Source of the DNA: Actinomycetota bacterium
GTDB taxonomy: Bacteria; Zhuqueibacterota; Zhuqueibacteria; Residuimicrobiales; Krinioviventaceae
NCBI GenBank assembly: GCA_011682565.1
Contig: JAACEJ010000191.1
Span: 1 to 6,818, forward strand
Direction of reading: 5' to 3'
DNA length: 6,818 bases
Shown: positions 1 to 6,079 of the stretch, piece after piece
Position numbering within the stretch: position 1 is the first letter of the stretch
Layout: each line of letters starts with the position of its first letter
Translations under genes and position numbers: made by a program
The notes under the pieces: generated by a model
The model's input: only the letters and a program-made list of their open reading frames with translations
Databases searched by the model: none
Told to the model about the DNA's origin: nothing

Positions 1-2664
1 TTTCTTTTTTTCGCAAAACATAAAATGCGGATCATCGTATTCAAAAAGCCGCACAAAAACAACAAGAATGACTTGTTTACAAAAACAGCAGACAAAGAAA
101 ACAACCAGGAAGCAGGAATTTGTATTGCCGATTTCAATAATGATTTAAAAGAGGATCGTTATGTTGTGGTTACCGGTAAAGCGAATAAGTTGATTACTTC
201 TCAATATAATCCAAAAACCAAAAACGAATATTCTTATACAAACATTGCAGAAGAAGCTGGAGTTGCCGGCAATGCCTTTATCAGAACAGGTCGTAAGAAC
301 TATGATGTTGGAGCGACATGTGCGGATATTGATAATGACGGCGACCAGGATATCATTGTAACCTCGCTTTACGGACCTAATGAAGTTTTTAAGCAGATCA
401 AAAAATTGCAATTCAGAGAATCTGCCAAGACACTGCATCTTTATTCTGATTTTGCAAGAACGCAATCAGGAATATGGGGTGATGTCAACAATGATGGTTA
501 CATCGATTTGTTTGTCTCGAATGAAGATTCATCCAATCATTTATATCTCAACAACGGCGCCGGCATTTTTAAAGATGTCACTGAGACGGCAGGACTTTTA
601 ATGCAAAGAGGGGGCACAGGCTCTGTTTTTGGCGACATTGATAATGACGGGGATTTGGATCTGTTTATACCACGATATGGAGCTGCTAATAAATTATTCA
701 GAAACGATTGTTCCCAGTCGGATAAAAAAGATATAAAGTTCACAGATATAACAAATGAAAGCAGAGTTGCAGGGCATGATACTCTGGCCAGATCGGTTCA
801 TGGTCTTTTCGCGGATTTCGATAGTGATGGCGATCTGGATCTGTTTGTGGCAAATTCGGGAATGGCAAATTGGCTCTACCTCAATGACGGCTCCGGCACA
901 TTTCATGATGTTACCGATTCAACCGGTTTTTCGACAGACAAAGAAACAAATATTGCCTGTTTTTTAGACGCCGACAACGACGGCGATCTCGATTTACTGG
1001 TGTGCAATCGTAACCGGGACAAGTACTACGAAAATCAAGGCAACGCATACTTTATTAATAAATCTCTGCCTTTCTTCGTGCATAAAGGCGGCTATCCTAC
1101 GGGAATCGCTGCTGCAGATATCGATAATGACGGCGATGTCGATCTTTATTGCAGCGATGATTTCAAGCCCTCTCATTTACTAAGAAACAATACCGATAAT
1201 AATAATTTTATAAAAATAAAAATAAGTTGCAGCAAAAGCAACCGGGATGGAATTGGCAGCAGGCTGTATTTATTTCAGCAAGGCCATTTGGGCGAAAAAG
1301 CTTACCTGCTGGCCATGCGCCACATAGCTGGCGGCGGCCCGCGCAACAGCATGAGTTCCCGTATCGTCCACTTTGGCATTGCCGACGGCAAAGCAAAAGA
1401 TATTCTGGTAAAGTTCCCGTCAGGAATACAGCGCAAACTGGTAAACATTCAGCCTGGGCGCTATTTGCAAATTAATGAACAAGACGGCATTGCCCGCAAG
1501 CTTTCGCTTTTGCAAAAATGGTACATCAGGAATATCCGCTATACCCCCAATCAGAACGAGGCGCTTTATATTTTAACCTATGTGCTCGTTTTCATCGCCG
1601 GCCTTTTTCTCATGCTCCGGAAACGTTGGAATCAATACAAGTTATTTACTATCCTGTGGATCCCGCTTGGTTTATTCTTTGTCTTTTATCTCGTTCTAAA
1701 GGATACTCCGGCATTTTCACATTATTTTCTGCCAATTCTGTTAAGCGTTGGCTCATTGGTGACTGGAATTATGGTGAGCAACAAAATCTATGTATCGCCC
1801 CTTGCACTAATGGAATATCAGGAAAAGCTCTTCTTTGCAACAAATACATTTTTTCATGGCGAATGGGGTGCGCGTAAATTAAACCGGATAAAATTATATT
1901 GCGCAAATCTGTCTGCCGGGGAAATTCCCACGAAAGAAATTCAATCCTATTTACTGGAATCCATTGACGATTATTTTTCGCTTGTATTAACAGAAATTGA
2001 AAGAATTATAAATTTCGCAAGATCGGCAAATATATTAGCCGAGACTATCGCGGCCTGTCGATCATATCTTTTGACTTTGTCTACTTCTCTCAATGAGCTC
2101 AAGACGGAATTAATTCTAAAAAAGAAATTGACCGGCACACGCTTAAATTCTATCATTGATAACGCTCAGCTTTTACAAGCCAATTTGCATTTGATACGAA
2201 AAACCATCAGTGAACAATTTGCCTGCAATATTAATCAAAACGCAAAAAGCACGGTCGAAAATATTTCTGCACAGGGTATCAGAATTGCACTCCATTCAAA
2301 CGCAGCCGAAAATGTCCTCGCAAGAATAAGACCCGCTGAATACTCGCAAATACTTGAAAATCTTATTAATAACGCCATTCGTGCAGTGCAACACTCGAAG
2401 AATAAAAATATAACTATCCATATTGATGCAAATTTCGATTTTGTTTTCATATCAGTTAAAGATAACGGCTGTGGTATTGAATCGTCATTGAAGAAAAAAT
2501 TATTTTACCAACAAGTTAGCACAAAAAATGGATCAGGAGGATTTGGCCTTTACCATTCGCAGATCATTTTGAAGAAATACGGCGGTAAAATTTCTCTGTT
2601 AAAAACCGGAATGAATCAGGGAACAGTTTTTGAATTACAGCTAGAAAGGACAGATAATGACTAA
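1..2664 (+). CDS. FG-GAP/ASPIC-UnbV propeller sensor histidine kinase (5' partial)
   Basis: This is a predicted membrane histidine kinase with a large extracytoplasmic sensor. Numbering is from the first ATG at base 25. Seven calcium-loop motifs of the DxDNDGDxD type lie near residues 36, 101, 153, 204, 264, 315 and 365. They are spaced about 50-65 apart, as in a seven-bladed FG-GAP/VCBS propeller. An ASPIC/UnbV domain follows at about 394-485, with SNRDGIG at 405-411. Three hydrophobic segments lie at about 514-531, 540-558 and 566-584. A helical region precedes a C-terminal HATPase with an N box (N779, N782, N783), DNGCGI at 813-818 and GSGGFGL at 836-842. His611 in HGEWGARKLNRI is the best phosphoacceptor candidate, but it lies unusually far from the N box. 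The ATG at 25 has no Shine-Dalgarno site and no signal peptide, and the frame is open to base 1, encoding FLFFAKHK upstream. The true start and secretion signal are therefore probably outside the window. The gene overlaps the response regulator by 8 nt, which makes them a cognate pair. The ligand is unknown. Confidence 0.9.
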   Translation, partial: FLFFAKHKMRIIVFKKPHKNNKNDLFTKTADKENNQEAGICIADFNNDLKEDRYVVVTGKANKLITSQYNPKTKNEYSYTNIAEEAGVAGNAFIRTGRKNYDVGATCADIDNDGDQDIIVTSLYGPNEVFKQIKKLQFRESAKTLHLYSDFARTQSGIWGDVNNDGYIDLFVSNEDSSNHLYLNNGAGIFKDVTETAGLLMQRGGTGSVFGDIDNDGDLDLFIPRYGAANKLFRNDCSQSDKKDIKFTDITNESRVAGHDTLARSVHGLFADFDSDGDLDLFVANSGMANWLYLNDGSGTFHDVTDSTGFSTDKETNIACFLDADNDGDLDLLVCNRNRDKYYENQGNAYFINKSLPFFVHKGGYPTGIAAADIDNDGDVDLYCSDDFKPSHLLRNNTDNNNFIKIKISCSKSNRDGIGSRLYLFQQGHLGEKAYLLAMRHIAGGGPRNSMSSRIVHFGIADGKAKDILVKFPSGIQRKLVNIQPGRYLQINEQDGIARKLSLLQKWYIRNIRYTPNQNEALYILTYVLVFIAGLFLMLRKRWNQYKLFTILWIPLGLFFVFYLVLKDTPAFSHYFLPILLSVGSLVTGIMVSNKIYVSPLALMEYQEKLFFATNTFFHGEWGARKLNRIKLYCANLSAGEIPTKEIQSYLLESIDDYFSLVLTEIERIINFARSANILAETIAACRSYLLTLSTSLNELKTELILKKKLTGTRLNSIIDNAQLLQANLHLIRKTISEQFACNINQNAKSTVENISAQGIRIALHSNAAENVLARIRPAEYSQILENLINNAIRAVQHSKNKNITIHIDANFDFVFISVKDNGCGIESSLKKKLFYQQVSTKNGSGGFGLYHSQIILKKYGGKISLLKTGMNQGTVFELQLERTDND

Positions 2665-4024
2665 GAAATTTGATCTATTACTGGTAGATGATGATGATGA
2701 ATACGCCCGTGATTTTGCACTATTGGGACAGGAAGTTTTTAACGTTTATAGATCCGCTACAGGGGAAGAGGCGCTTAAAAAGCTACAAAAGTTTGAACCT
2801 GACGCAGTGATTCTCGACTTGAGGCTGGGTTCCGGCATTGATGGTCTTGAGACATTGAAAAGAATTCGCTCTCAATTTGTGGAACTGCCAGTCATTATGG
2901 TTACCGATTATGCCAGCATCGAAACTGCAGTCGAAGCGATTAAATTAGGGGCATTTCACTATATTTCCAAGCACCCCAACATGAAAGCACTTCATGCAAT
3001 TATTAGACGTGAATTGCAGCAAATAAGCTGGAAGACTCTTTTTATCAGAGAAACGGACAAACATTTTGGAAGTATTGTCGCCAGTTCGCCGGTTATGAAA
3101 AACATATTTAAAACGATTCAGAGGATTGCGTATAGCAATGCCAATATTCTCATTCAAGGAGAGACCGGCACGGGGAAAGAGCTATTGGCCAGAGCGATAC
3201 ATAGCCAAAGTCCACGCGCTCAATTACCTTTTGTGGCTATTAATTGCAGCGCTCTTCCTTTTCATTTATTTGAAAGCGAACTTTTTGGCCATGAAAAAGG
3301 ATCCTTCACCGGAGCTATTGCCCGTAAAAAAGGCAGGTTTGAGTTAGCAGATGGCGGAACAATATTTTTAGATGAAATAGCCGATTTAAATTATAACCAC
3401 CAATCCAAGCTCCTCCGGGTTATCGAAGAACAGACATTTACGAGGGTTGGTGGAGAGAAGGAAATAAAAGTGAATGTCCGGATTATGGCGGCAAGCAACA
3501 AAAATATTCAGGATGAAATAAAAGCAACACGTTTCCGAGAAGACCTTTTTTATCGTTTAAACACCATTCCTCTTAAATTGCCGGCGCTAAGGGAACGGAA
3601 GGAAGACATTCCTGTTCTTATCGATTATTTCACTAAAAGCGCCTACGCTGAAAACAAGATAAAAAACTCAGGGTTTACAAATCAGGCCATCAATAAATTA
3701 AAAAATTATTCATGGCCGGGCAACATACGTGAATTGAAATCTTTTATAGAACGCACCATCATAATGCATCCGGATAAGAGAATTCAGCCGGAAGACATCG
3801 AACTGGGTCAAATTTCTTCTGATATTCCTGTTTTTTTTGAGAAATTTCTGAGGCTTCCCTATCCTGAGGCGCGCACCCGGGTTCTGATGGAGTTTAAGAA
3901 AATATACATCGCAGAGCTTACCAGGCGCAATGGCGGAAATATTACAAAAGCTGCCGGGGAAGCACAAATACAGCGAAGCAGTTTGCATAGAATGATGAAA
4001 GAAATAGTGATGAATGACAAGTAG
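2657..4024 (+). CDS. NtrC-family sigma-54-dependent response regulator
   Basis: This is a complete 455-residue cytoplasmic activator with the standard three-part layout. The N-terminal receiver (about 1-120) has acidic residues D11-D14, phosphoacceptor D54, T83 and K105. The central AAA+ domain (about 141-370) has Walker A GETGTGKE at 168-175, a sigma-54 contact loop reading GSFTGA at 215-220 (the usual form is GAFTGA), Walker B with LDEI at 238-241, an arginine-finger region RFREDLFYRL at 292-301, and WPGNIREL at 353-360. A Fis-type helix-turn-helix occupies about 419-450. By family knowledge, phosphorylation drives oligomerisation and ATP hydrolysis that opens sigma-54 RNA polymerase complexes. 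The start is fixed by AAAGGA at 2645-2650, six bases before the ATG, inside the end of the kinase gene. The 8-nt overlap indicates co-transcription and coupled translation with the kinase, its presumed phosphodonor. All key residues are present, so it should be functional. Its target promoters are not directly shown. Confidence 0.97.
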   Translation: MTKKFDLLLVDDDDEYARDFALLGQEVFNVYRSATGEEALKKLQKFEPDAVILDLRLGSGIDGLETLKRIRSQFVELPVIMVTDYASIETAVEAIKLGAFHYISKHPNMKALHAIIRRELQQISWKTLFIRETDKHFGSIVASSPVMKNIFKTIQRIAYSNANILIQGETGTGKELLARAIHSQSPRAQLPFVAINCSALPFHLFESELFGHEKGSFTGAIARKKGRFELADGGTIFLDEIADLNYNHQSKLLRVIEEQTFTRVGGEKEIKVNVRIMAASNKNIQDEIKATRFREDLFYRLNTIPLKLPALRERKEDIPVLIDYFTKSAYAENKIKNSGFTNQAINKLKNYSWPGNIRELKSFIERTIIMHPDKRIQPEDIELGQISSDIPVFFEKFLRLPYPEARTRVLMEFKKIYIAELTRRNGGNITKAAGEAQIQRSSLHRMMKEIVMNDK

Positions 4025-4070
4025 GATAGCAGATGGCGGATGCCAGATGTCAGATTCCTGATATGGCGGG
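4024..4070. repeat. Left word-shuffled inverted repeat of the four-helix-bundle cassette
   Basis: This stretch is built from short words: GGATAGC (4024-4030), GGATGCCAGAT (4038-4048), CAGATTCC (4051-4058) and ATTCCTGAT (4054-4062). The reverse complements of these words occur at 4524-4539 (ATCTGGC, ATCAGGAAT), on the far side of the broken four-helix-bundle gene. They also occur at 5788-5812 beside its second copy, but in a different order. The repeat starts at the last base of the response-regulator stop codon, so the cassette boundary lies directly against the operon. Confidence 0.6.
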
Positions 4071-4086
4071 TGTTGTCAATTTTTTA
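4042..4086 (+). terminator. Weak candidate terminator after the two-component operon
   Basis: GCCA and TCAG at 4042-4053 can pair with CTGA and TGGC at 4058-4067 around an ATTC loop, with an internal bulge. A run of six T lies at 4080-4085. The stem is imperfect and the T-run is about 12 bases away, so this is not a canonical intrinsic terminator. The same bases form part of a repeat, which may be the only reason they can fold. Confidence 0.25.
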
Positions 4087-4097
4087 AATTCATTTTT

Positions 4098-4104
4098 AGG
4101 AGGG
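4098..4104 (+). promoter_or_regulatory. Shine-Dalgarno site supporting a TTG start at 4112
   Basis: AGGAGGG is a strong ribosome binding site seven bases ahead of TTG at 4112, the frame that encodes the recognisable protein. The ATG at 4105 touches the site directly and is in another frame that ends after 18 codons. The gene therefore either used TTG or once read ATG-AAA-TTG and gained one A. Confidence 0.6.
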
Positions 4105-4111
4105 ATGAAAA

Positions 4112-4497
4112 TTGAACAAGGCGAAAAGTTATCGAGATTTGCAAGTATTTGTGTTAGCTAAAAAGTTAGCGATAAAAGCTCACAAAATGTCTCTTGCGCC
4201 GGCAAAATACGAATCATAGGAAGCAGGAAGCCAGATTAGACGCTCTTCCAAATCTATTGTCTGCAATCTTGTTGAAGGATTTGCCAGAAGGAATTATAAG
4301 AACAAATTCTTGCGTTACATAACGTATTACATCGGTGAATGCGATGGGACCCAAGTACATCTGCAGATGCTTTTCGAGACTGGGTCACTGAAAGTGAGAA
4401 GCAATTTGACTATCTCAGCAAAGAATACAACAAATTAGCACGAATCTTAAAGCGTTTCTGCAGCTCAGTATTGAAAATGCACATCAGCCCCAAATAA
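4112..4497 (+). pseudogene. Broken four-helix-bundle protein (23S rRNA intervening-sequence protein family)
   Basis: The conceptual translation begins NKAKSYRDLQVFVLAKK and contains GSQIRRSSKSIVCNLVEGF and YIGECDGTQVHLQMLF. These are typical of the small four-helix-bundle family first seen in proteins encoded by 23S rRNA intervening sequences. Two lesions are visible. The first is an in-frame TAG at 4217-4219 (codon 36), where the family usually has a Tyr. The second is a one-base loss near 4391-4396, after which the next frame resumes as EKQFDYLSKEYNKLA and ends at the TAA at 4495-4497. Repaired, the product would be about 128 residues, close to full length for the family. The biochemical role of these proteins is poorly known. 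The gene is flanked by inverted word-repeats, which suggests a mobile or formerly mobile cassette. Two independent lesions argue against a single sequencing error, though recoding cannot be excluded from sequence alone. Confidence 0.85.
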
Positions 4498-4505
4498 TCA
4501 TGCAT
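4401..4505 (+). repeat. Direct repeat, copy 1 (partner at 5585-5782)
   Basis: Bases 4401-4468 match 5585-5652 at 63 of 68 positions by eye. The match then continues from 4469-4505 to 5747-5782 with one single-base gap, after a 94-nt insertion in the second copy. Both copies are in the same orientation and encode the C-terminal part of the same four-helix-bundle protein. The repeat pair brackets the toxin-antitoxin genes. Confidence 0.85.
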
Positions 4506-4514
4506 TAATTATTG

Positions 4515-4546
4515 GGCGCCGATATCTGGCATCAGGAATTTGGAAT
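4515..4546. repeat. Right word-shuffled inverted repeat of the four-helix-bundle cassette
   Basis: It contains GCGCCGATATCTGGC followed by ATCAGGAAT. ATCAGGAAT (4531-4539) is the exact reverse complement of 4054-4062, and ATCTGGC (4524-4530) is that of 4042-4048. Together with the left repeat it encloses the broken gene, an arrangement like the terminal stems of 23S rRNA intervening sequences. Confidence 0.6.
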
Positions 4547-4601
4547 CAAAAGAATAATATCTCATTTAAAAAAATTCGTAATAGTTCAGCCTCTTTATTT
4601 T

Positions 4602-4744
4602 TGGACACTGATTTTCGCAGATATACGCAGATAAAAAATGAATTTAATTGTTTTTATTTCTTGTTTTGTGTTTACTTTATTGAGTCAATTGACAATTCTT
4701 TGCAATGAACTCAATCAGCGGTAATCAGCGTTTATCTGTGTCCA
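4602..4744. repeat. Second inverted-repeat pair with no gene inside
   Basis: The left arm (4602-4635) begins TGGACAC and carries CGCAGATA words. The right arm (4713-4744) carries AATCAGCG twice and ends GTGTCCA, the exact reverse complement of the left end. Internal words (TGATT, CGCAGAT, CAGATAAA) recur in shuffled order between the arms. The 77 bases between them are AT-rich and have no open frame worth calling. Repeats with this CGCAGAT/ATCAGCG vocabulary are common dispersed elements in many bacterial genomes. Here the element looks empty or deleted. Confidence 0.6.
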
Positions 4745-4796
4745 ATTTTAGTACACCTGAACTGCTACAAAAATTCTTTGTTTAATTCGATTTTGA

Positions 4797-4809
4797 TATT
4801 ATATTAATA
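4797..4809. promoter_or_regulatory. AT-rich palindrome upstream of the toxin-antitoxin genes
   Basis: TATTA-TAT-TAATA forms a perfect 5-bp dyad about 85 bases ahead of the antitoxin start and 36 bases ahead of the candidate -10 box. Toxin-antitoxin operons often repress themselves through such operators. In DNA this AT-rich a short palindrome can arise by chance, so this is only a candidate. Confidence 0.2.
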
Positions 4810-4845
4810 ACAACAAGTGCCCAATCTTAATTTGCGGAAATAGTG

Positions 4846-4851
4846 TATAAT
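4846..4851 (+). promoter_or_regulatory. Candidate -10 box for the toxin-antitoxin operon
   Basis: A perfect TATAAT directly preceded by TG lies 41 bases before the antitoxin ATG. No good -35 hexamer is seen at the usual 16-18 bp spacing. The gene's ribosome binding site, GGAGGA at 4881-4886, falls correctly between this box and the start codon. Confidence 0.45.
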
Positions 4852-4892
4852 TATTTAGCAAAATCAAGGATATTGCAGTCGGAGGATAAGCT

Positions 4893-5126
4893 ATGTCTAT
4901 CAAAGAATATGTTGCCGAAACAATTAAACACCTGAATGAAGCCGACCTTCAACAGGTTGCAGAATATGTTTCATTTTTAAGATTTCGTCAGCGTTCTCTT
5001 ATGACAACACATCTCGATGCAACCCAAATTGCAAAACTCTACGCAGGATTTGCAGATGAAGATATGGAATTGGCAGAACAAGGAATGGATGAGTACGCGA
5101 CGAAATTGCAAACCGAAGATTCATGA
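4893..5126 (+). CDS. Small antitoxin partner of MazF-type toxin
   Basis: This 77-residue acidic protein starts MSIKEYVAETIKHLNEADLQ. The N-terminal half is helical, with a pattern (about 14-32, ADLQQVAEYVSFLRFRQR) that resembles the DUF2281-like helix found in several antitoxins. The C-terminal part is acidic (DEDMELAEQGMDEYA at about 55-69), a tail often seen in proteins encoded directly ahead of MazF/PemK toxins, where it would wrap and block the toxin. No AbrB/MazE DNA-binding fold is recognisable. GGAGGA at 4881-4886 sits six bases before the ATG. The stop overlaps the toxin start as ATGA, so the two are translationally coupled. The identification rests mainly on position, size and charge, because the family itself is loosely defined. 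Confidence 0.75.
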   Translation: MSIKEYVAETIKHLNEADLQQVAEYVSFLRFRQRSLMTTHLDATQIAKLYAGFADEDMELAEQGMDEYATKLQTEDS

Positions 5127-5470
5127 TGGCCATAAAACGAGGTGACATCTGGCTGGCAAATTTAAATCCTACCCGAGGTTCAGAACAAGCTGGAATACGG
5201 CCTGTGATCGTCTTTCAAAATGATATAATCAACAAATTCACATCTACAGTGCTTTCCATTCCATTGACAACGAATCTGCGCAGAGCGTTGCTGCCGTCAT
5301 GTTTAAAGTTATATAAAGGGGAAGGTGGGCTTGTAAGCGATTCGGTTGCTTTATGTCATCAACTCCGGGTTCTGGGCAAAACGCGATTAATTCGCAGGCT
5401 TGGTTCGTGCGCTCAACGGACAATAACTGAAATCGAGGCTTGCGTACTATTCACCATGGGTATAAGCTGA
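5123..5470 (+). CDS. MazF/PemK-family mRNA endoribonuclease toxin
   Basis: This is a complete 115-residue toxin of the type II MazF/PemK family, which cleaves single-stranded RNA and blocks translation when freed from its antitoxin. Family signatures are GDIWLANLNPTRGSEQAG (7-24), followed by R26-P27, PLTTN (47-51), GEGGLVSDSVALCHQ (about 66-80) and LGKTRLIRRLG. R26 and T49 occupy the positions of the catalytic Arg and Thr/Ser of known MazF enzymes. Length and motifs are normal, so it should be active. The ATG at 5123 overlaps the antitoxin stop by four bases. A second ATG follows at 5126, and only a weak GAAG precedes them, consistent with coupled, lower expression than the antitoxin. The pair sits between two broken copies of a four-helix-bundle gene, in an accessory segment. 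Confidence 0.95.
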   Translation: MMAIKRGDIWLANLNPTRGSEQAGIRPVIVFQNDIINKFTSTVLSIPLTTNLRRALLPSCLKLYKGEGGLVSDSVALCHQLRVLGKTRLIRRLGSCAQRTITEIEACVLFTMGIS

Positions 5471-5508
5471 GTTTGCAGTCAAGAAGGCAGGACTACTGAG
5501 AAATAGTC

Positions 5509-5774
5509 TACATCGACGAATAAAACACGTAAAATGAATACATTTTTCAATGCTTTTCAAAACAACGCGATTAGAAGATGAAAAGCAATTTAACTATCTC
5601 AGCAGAGAATACAACAAATTAGCACGAATGTTAAACCGTTTCTACAGCTCAGGGACGTGAATTAATCAAGTGCACCGAACTAACTCTTGCAAAAATAGCA
5701 CTTGAAAAAAAGCAAATGGTAAAATTATTTAATTCACAGTCATCAGTATTGAAAAGCACATCAGCCCCAAATAA
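5509..5774 (+). pseudogene. Truncated second copy of the four-helix-bundle gene
   Basis: Only the C-terminal third or so is recognisable. TAC-ATC-GAC-GAA at 5509-5520 (YIDE) matches YIGE of the first copy. After a degenerate stretch with stop codons, the frame reads HFSMLF and then LEDEKQFNYLSREYNKLA and RFYSS, matching the first copy. At 5652 the match breaks off for 94 nt and resumes at 5747 with a tail ending in TAA at 5772-5774. The N-terminal two thirds are absent; the DNA there is the toxin gene end and unrelated sequence. The copy is 93% identical to the first over 5585-5652, so duplication was fairly recent relative to the decay. It cannot encode a functional protein. Confidence 0.8.
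5653..5746. other. 94-nt insertion inside the second four-helix-bundle copy
   Basis: This segment is absent from the first copy, and the matching sequence resumes exactly on both sides. TCAG occurs at both junctions (5649-5652 and 5743-5746), as a 4-bp target duplication would. Inside is a perfect 8-bp inverted repeat, TCAAGTGC (5666-5673) and GCACTTGA (5698-5705), with a 24-nt loop. One frame is open throughout (GRELIKCTELTLAKIALEKK and onward), but I do not recognise it. No terminal inverted repeats are visible, so it may be a tiny inserted element or a recombination scar. Confidence 0.55.
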
Positions 5775-5787
5775 CCATGCATAAACT

Positions 5788-5812
5788 TCTGGCATCCGCT
5801 ATCCGGAATCTG
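5788..5812. repeat. Third word-shuffled repeat, beside the second copy
   Basis: TCTGGCATCC-GCTATCC-GGAATCTG is made of the reverse complements of GGATGCCAGA, GGATAGC and CAGATTCC found at 4024-4058, in permuted order. The left repeat at 4024 carries an extra 7 nt (AGATGGC) between two of these words. Each broken gene copy is thus followed by the same kind of terminal repeat, which supports a cassette unit of gene plus flanking repeat. Confidence 0.6.
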
Positions 5813-6001
5813 CTCCCTGTCTCCTCCATGTAACACCTCTATGTTATAGCTAAACAAGAACTAAACCGCGAAAACGCAAAATCAAGGTGTTTCCTGCATG
5901 TTACCACTTTTTAAAAGTCCCCCTTTAATTCCTGTCCACTCTACTCTATAATAAATTAATAAATAGGCACTTACCAACACAAACCACATTCCCTTCATAA
6001 C

Positions 6002-6015
6002 GGCACAGGATTTGT
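6002..6015 (+). promoter_or_regulatory. Candidate sigma-54 (-24/-12) promoter
   Basis: The sequence CGGCACAGGATTTGTC (6001-6016) has GGCAC at the -24 side and TTG at the -12 side, with exactly 10 bases between the GG and the GT that stands where the consensus has GC. The two deviations from TGGCAC-N5-TTGC are C for T before GG and T for C at -12. Transcription would begin near 6026, about 54 bases before the receiver-like gene. A sigma-54 activator gene in the same window makes the site plausible, but one imperfect match can occur by chance. Confidence 0.35.
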
Positions 6016-6031
6016 CTGTAAAAAGCTAAAA

Positions 6032-6051
6032 CCGGCGTTCCATCAAGCCGG
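6032..6051 (+). other. Short hairpin in the presumed leader of the receiver-like gene
   Basis: CCGGC (6032-6036) and GCCGG (6047-6051) pair perfectly around a 10-nt loop, flanked by A-runs. The hairpin lies downstream of the sigma-54-like site and 28 bases ahead of the ATG at 6080. No T-run follows, so it is not an intrinsic terminator. It could be a protein-binding dyad or an RNA leader structure. The spacing from the start is too large for it to hide a ribosome binding site. Confidence 0.35.
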
Positions 6052-6079
6052 AAAAATTCCTCATTCATTATAAAATATC

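Larger units (their letters stand above)
5783..6079. other. Gene-free intergenic stretch
   Basis: I see no coding frame on either strand beyond chance length. The stretch holds the third word-repeat (5788-5812), a weak dyad TAACA/TGTTA at 5831-5846, the sigma-54-like element at 6002-6015 and a hairpin at 6032-6051. The remainder is AT-rich with no recognisable content. Confidence 0.6.

Noticed and set aside
145..1396. Several open frames of 60-106 codons on the minus strand and other frames within the kinase gene
   Set aside because: They lie wholly inside a strongly supported gene, their translations show no family features, and they have no ribosome binding sites of note.
4105..4161. ATG at 4105 as the start of the four-helix-bundle gene
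   Set aside because: It abuts the ribosome binding site with no spacing and its frame stops after 18 codons. The family-like protein is in the TTG frame.
4024..4750. CRISPR array or tandem repeat
   Set aside because: The repeated words are short, inverted and permuted, without regular spacers or a constant repeat unit.
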